Positions 5,427 through 7,318 of a stretch of 7,318 nt of DNA are shown in pieces. A program made the translations under genes and the position numbers. Numbering within the stretch: the stretch's first letter is position 1; every line of letters starts with the position of its first letter. The notes under the pieces are model-generated. The model saw only the letters and a list, made by a program, of their open reading frames with translations, had not been told where the DNA came from and did not search any database. The stretch lies in assembly GCA_022428185.1 (NCBI GenBank), contig JAKMCZ010000081.1:1-7318 (forward strand), given 5' to 3'. The stretch comes from Alphaproteobacteria bacterium (GTDB lineage: Bacteria; Pseudomonadota; Alphaproteobacteria; RS24).

Positions 5427-6626
5427 ATGACGCAGGACAAAAAAGACAAAAGCGCGTGGCGCACACAAACGCGTCTGGTGCATGAGGGCATGGAACGTTC
5501 GCAATTTGGCGAAACGGCCGAAGCGCTTTATCTGACCTCAGGCTATGTTTATGACAGTGCTGAGCAGGCCGAAGCTCGCTTTAAGGAAGAAGAAGAAGGC
5601 GACTATATTTATTCGCGTTTCGGCAATCCGACCGTGCGCGCTTTTGAAACCCGCATGATGGCGCTGGAACAAGCCGAAGACGCGCGCGCCACAGCCACCG
5701 GCATGGCTGCCGTGACCGCCTGTTTGATGAGCCAATTAGAGGCAGGCGACCATATTGTCGCCGCGCGCGCTTTATTCGGTTCGTGCCGTTATGTGGTGGA
5801 GACCCTGCTGCCGCGCTTTGGCGTGGCCTGCACGCTGGTCGATGGGCGCGACCTCGATGCTTGGCAGGCGGCATTGCGCCCCGAGACCAAAGTGCTGTTT
5901 CTTGAAACCCCGTCCAATCCGGTTTTGGAGATTATCGACATTCAGCGCGTCGCCGATATTGCTCATAATCATGGTTGCCGATTGGTTGTCGATAATGTGT
6001 TTGCCACGCCAGTGTTGCAAAAGCCGATGCAAATGGGCGCCGATATGACGATTTACTCGGCGACCAAACATATTGACGGGCAAGGGCGCTGTTTGGGCGG
6101 CATTGTTTTGGGGTCGCAAGATTATGTGAAAAACGAGCTGGCAAACTTCATTCGTCAAACCGGCCCCAGCATGGCTCCGTTTAACGCTTGGGTTATGCTG
6201 AAAGCGCTGGAGACTTTGCATATGCGGGTTGATCGCCATTGCGATAATGCCGAACAACTGACCGACATGTTGGTGGCGCATAATAAAATTGCGCGGGTTT
6301 ATTATCCGGGCCATGACAGCCATCCGCAAGTTGAGCTGGCGCGCCGGCAAATGACGCGCGGCTCCAATCTGATTGCGATCGATGTGAAAGGCGGCAAAGC
6401 CGAAGCTTTCAAATTGGCTAATACGCTCGAAATCGCCCATATCTCAAACAATCTCGGTGATGCCAAAACGCTGATTACGCACCCCGCCACCACCACCCAT
6501 GCCAAGCTGAGCGATGAGGCAAAAACAGAGCTTGCCATCACGCCCGCGACCTTACGGGTATCGGTCGGGCTTGAAGATGGTGATGATTTGCTTCACGATT
6601 TCGAACAGGCATTGGCTCAAATTTAG
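5427..6626 (+). CDS. metZ: O-succinylhomoserine sulfhydrylase (PLP-dependent)
   Basis: Makes homocysteine directly from O-succinylhomoserine and sulfide, the step before methionine, in the cytoplasm. It belongs to the Cys/Met metabolism PLP family (fold type I) and has the usual length at 399 residues. Visible motifs are LTSGYVYDSAEQA (36-48), YSRFGNPTVRAFE (62-74, phosphate-binding Tyr/Arg), ATATGMAAV (88-96), ETPSNPVLEIID (160-171), VVDNVFATP (187-195, with Asp189 for the pyridine nitrogen), the Schiff-base lysine Lys214 in YSATKHIDGQGRCLGG (210-225), THPATTTH (351-358) and RVSVGLED (377-384). The SATKHIDGQGR block is typical of MetZ rather than of cystathionine gamma-synthase, though substrate (acetyl versus succinyl) is inferred. 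The ATG at 5427 has AGGAG six bases upstream. In-frame ATGs at 5376, 5406 and 5409 have no ribosome site, and 5376 lies inside the terminator. Expression is probably SAM-controlled through the leader. Confidence 0.96.
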   Translation: MTQDKKDKSAWRTQTRLVHEGMERSQFGETAEALYLTSGYVYDSAEQAEARFKEEEEGDYIYSRFGNPTVRAFETRMMALEQAEDARATATGMAAVTACLMSQLEAGDHIVAARALFGSCRYVVETLLPRFGVACTLVDGRDLDAWQAALRPETKVLFLETPSNPVLEIIDIQRVADIAHNHGCRLVVDNVFATPVLQKPMQMGADMTIYSATKHIDGQGRCLGGIVLGSQDYVKNELANFIRQTGPSMAPFNAWVMLKALETLHMRVDRHCDNAEQLTDMLVAHNKIARVYYPGHDSHPQVELARRQMTRGSNLIAIDVKGGKAEAFKLANTLEIAHISNNLGDAKTLITHPATTTHAKLSDEAKTELAITPATLRVSVGLEDGDDLLHDFEQALAQI

Positions 6627-6639
6627 AGCCGGGTTTTAA

Positions 6640-6654
6640 GGCCGATACGCGGCC
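6640..6654 (+). other. Small hairpin between metZ and apaG
   Basis: GGCCG (6640-6644) pairs with CGGCC (6650-6654) across a five-base loop, in the 50-bp gap after the metZ stop. No T run follows, so it is not an intrinsic terminator by the usual criteria. It could protect the 3' end of a processed metZ message or be incidental. Confidence 0.3.
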
Positions 6655-6676
6655 GAATGATGATGGGGAAAGCGTC

Positions 6677-7069
6677 ATGCAACAGGCAGTGACCCGACAT
6701 ATTGCGGTTTCCGTAGAAACCCGTTTTCTGGAAGGCGATAGCGATCCGGACGAGCAGTATTTTGTTTGGGCCTATCGCATCACGATTGAAAATCAGGGCG
6801 ATGAGACGGTGCAATTGCTGACCCGCCATTGGCAAATCACCGATGCGCAAGGTCGCTTGCAAGAAGTGCGTGGCGATGGCGTGGTCGGTGAACAACCGGT
6901 GCTCGCGCCTGGCGCGCAGTTTACCTATTCGTCGGGCACACCGCTGACCACCGCCTCAGGCTTTATGCGCGGCAGCTATGGCATGCAAAATGAGGCGGGC
7001 GCGCAGTTTGATATTGAGGTTCCGGCTTTTTCACTGGACAGCCCGCACGAACGCGGGAACATAAATTAG
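6677..7069 (+). CDS. apaG: ApaG family protein, 130 aa
   Basis: A small cytosolic protein with a single fibronectin-III-like beta sandwich. In enterobacteria apaG is linked to Co2+/Mg2+ handling, but its molecular function is unsettled. Typical blocks are ITIENQGDETVQLLTRHWQI (35-54), GDGVVGEQPVLAPGAQFTYS (66-85), SGTPLTTASGFMRGSYGM (86-103) and FDIEVPAFSLDSP (111-123). Length is normal and the family call is secure. The ATG at 6677 is preceded by GGGGAAA at suitable spacing (6665-6671). It lies 50 bp after metZ and 3 bp before the TrkH gene, so it probably belongs to a metZ-apaG-trkH transcript, and the SAM switch may reach it too. Confidence 0.95.
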   Translation: MQQAVTRHIAVSVETRFLEGDSDPDEQYFVWAYRITIENQGDETVQLLTRHWQITDAQGRLQEVRGDGVVGEQPVLAPGAQFTYSSGTPLTTASGFMRGSYGMQNEAGAQFDIEVPAFSLDSPHERGNIN

Positions 7070-7072
7070 GCT

Positions 7073-7318
7073 ATGAGCGACAACCGCACCATTTTCTTTG
7101 TCATCGGCTTGCTGCTGAGCGCAGTGGCAGGTGGCATGCTATTGCCCGCAATGGCTGATGCCACAATCGGCCATAAGGATTGGCAGGTATTTATCAGCAG
7201 CGCATTGGTAACCGGCTTCATTGCCGGCGCATTAATATTGACCAATCGCGGAAATTTGCCGCCGCTTTCGGTTAAACAAGCCTTCACCCTAACCAGCCTG
7301 TCATGGCTGGCGCTGACC
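7073..7318 (+). CDS. trkH: TrkH-type potassium transporter, N-terminal part only
   Basis: The first 82 codons of a membrane protein that continues past the right edge. Two hydrophobic helices are visible at about 7-27 (IFFVIGLLLSAVAGGMLLPA) and 38-57 (WQVFISSALVTGFIAGALIL), and a third begins near 69. The spacing, the phrase LPAMADATIGHKDWQVF between and into the helices, and SVKQAFTLTSLSWLALT at 66-82 match the N-terminus of TrkH subunits, which take up K+ together with the NAD-binding protein TrkA. No pore loop is inside the window, so the call rests on the N-terminal pattern. The ATG is 3 bp after the apaG stop. A TTAGG sits too close for a good ribosome site, so translation may be coupled to apaG. 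Confidence 0.8.
   Translation, partial: MSDNRTIFFVIGLLLSAVAGGMLLPAMADATIGHKDWQVFISSALVTGFIAGALILTNRGNLPPLSVKQAFTLTSLSWLALT

Noticed and set aside
5193..5504. Extension of the dcd reading frame upstream to 5504
   Set aside because: It would run through the metZ promoter, riboswitch and the start of metZ on the other strand. The added peptide is basic and unlike the family.
5772..6440. 222-codon minus-strand frame opposite metZ
   Set aside because: Antisense shadow of a well-supported gene with no motif or promoter of its own.

Overview
The window looks like chromosomal housekeeping DNA from an alphaproteobacterium. Four things point that way: a class I (archaeal-type) lysyl-tRNA synthetase, a long two-domain dCTP deaminase, a SAM-II riboswitch in front of metZ, and the order dcd / metZ / apaG, as I recall it from rhizobia and their relatives. 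I cannot name the genus. I see no insertion sequence, phage gene, CRISPR array, tRNA or rRNA.

Layout. Positions 1-2393 hold a minus-strand cluster transcribed from lysK (class I LysRS) through a DUF952 gene into pyrD, which runs off the left edge. lysK and the DUF952 gene are 10 bp apart, and the DUF952 stop and the pyrD start share one base (TAATG). Positions 2394-2516 form a divergent promoter region. On the plus strand, 2517-3726 carry a small TerB-like helical protein and a membrane fatty acid hydroxylase/sterol desaturase family protein, overlapping by 8 bp. Positions 3727-4010 are a gap of about 285 bp without a convincing gene, between convergent genes. Positions 4011-5192 (minus) encode the two-domain dCTP deaminase. 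A second divergent region, 5193-5426, carries the promoter, SAM-II aptamer and intrinsic terminator that control metZ (5427-6626, plus). apaG and the start of a TrkH-type potassium transporter gene follow on the same strand.

How the genes work together. dcd and pyrD both serve pyrimidine nucleotide supply (dUTP for dTMP, and de novo UMP), but they lie in separate transcription units. metZ makes homocysteine for methionine, and its end product SAM probably shuts it down through the riboswitch. apaG and trkH probably share at least part of the metZ transcript, so SAM could also influence them. The TerB-like/desaturase pair has no evident link to its neighbours beyond its tight translational coupling.

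The most interesting points are the riboswitch expression platform with mutually exclusive hairpins, the possibly degenerate second domain of the dCTP deaminase, the DUF952 gene locked between lysK and pyrD, a possible leaderless start for the TerB-like gene, and the structured gap between desaturase and dcd. I found no clear previously undescribed system.
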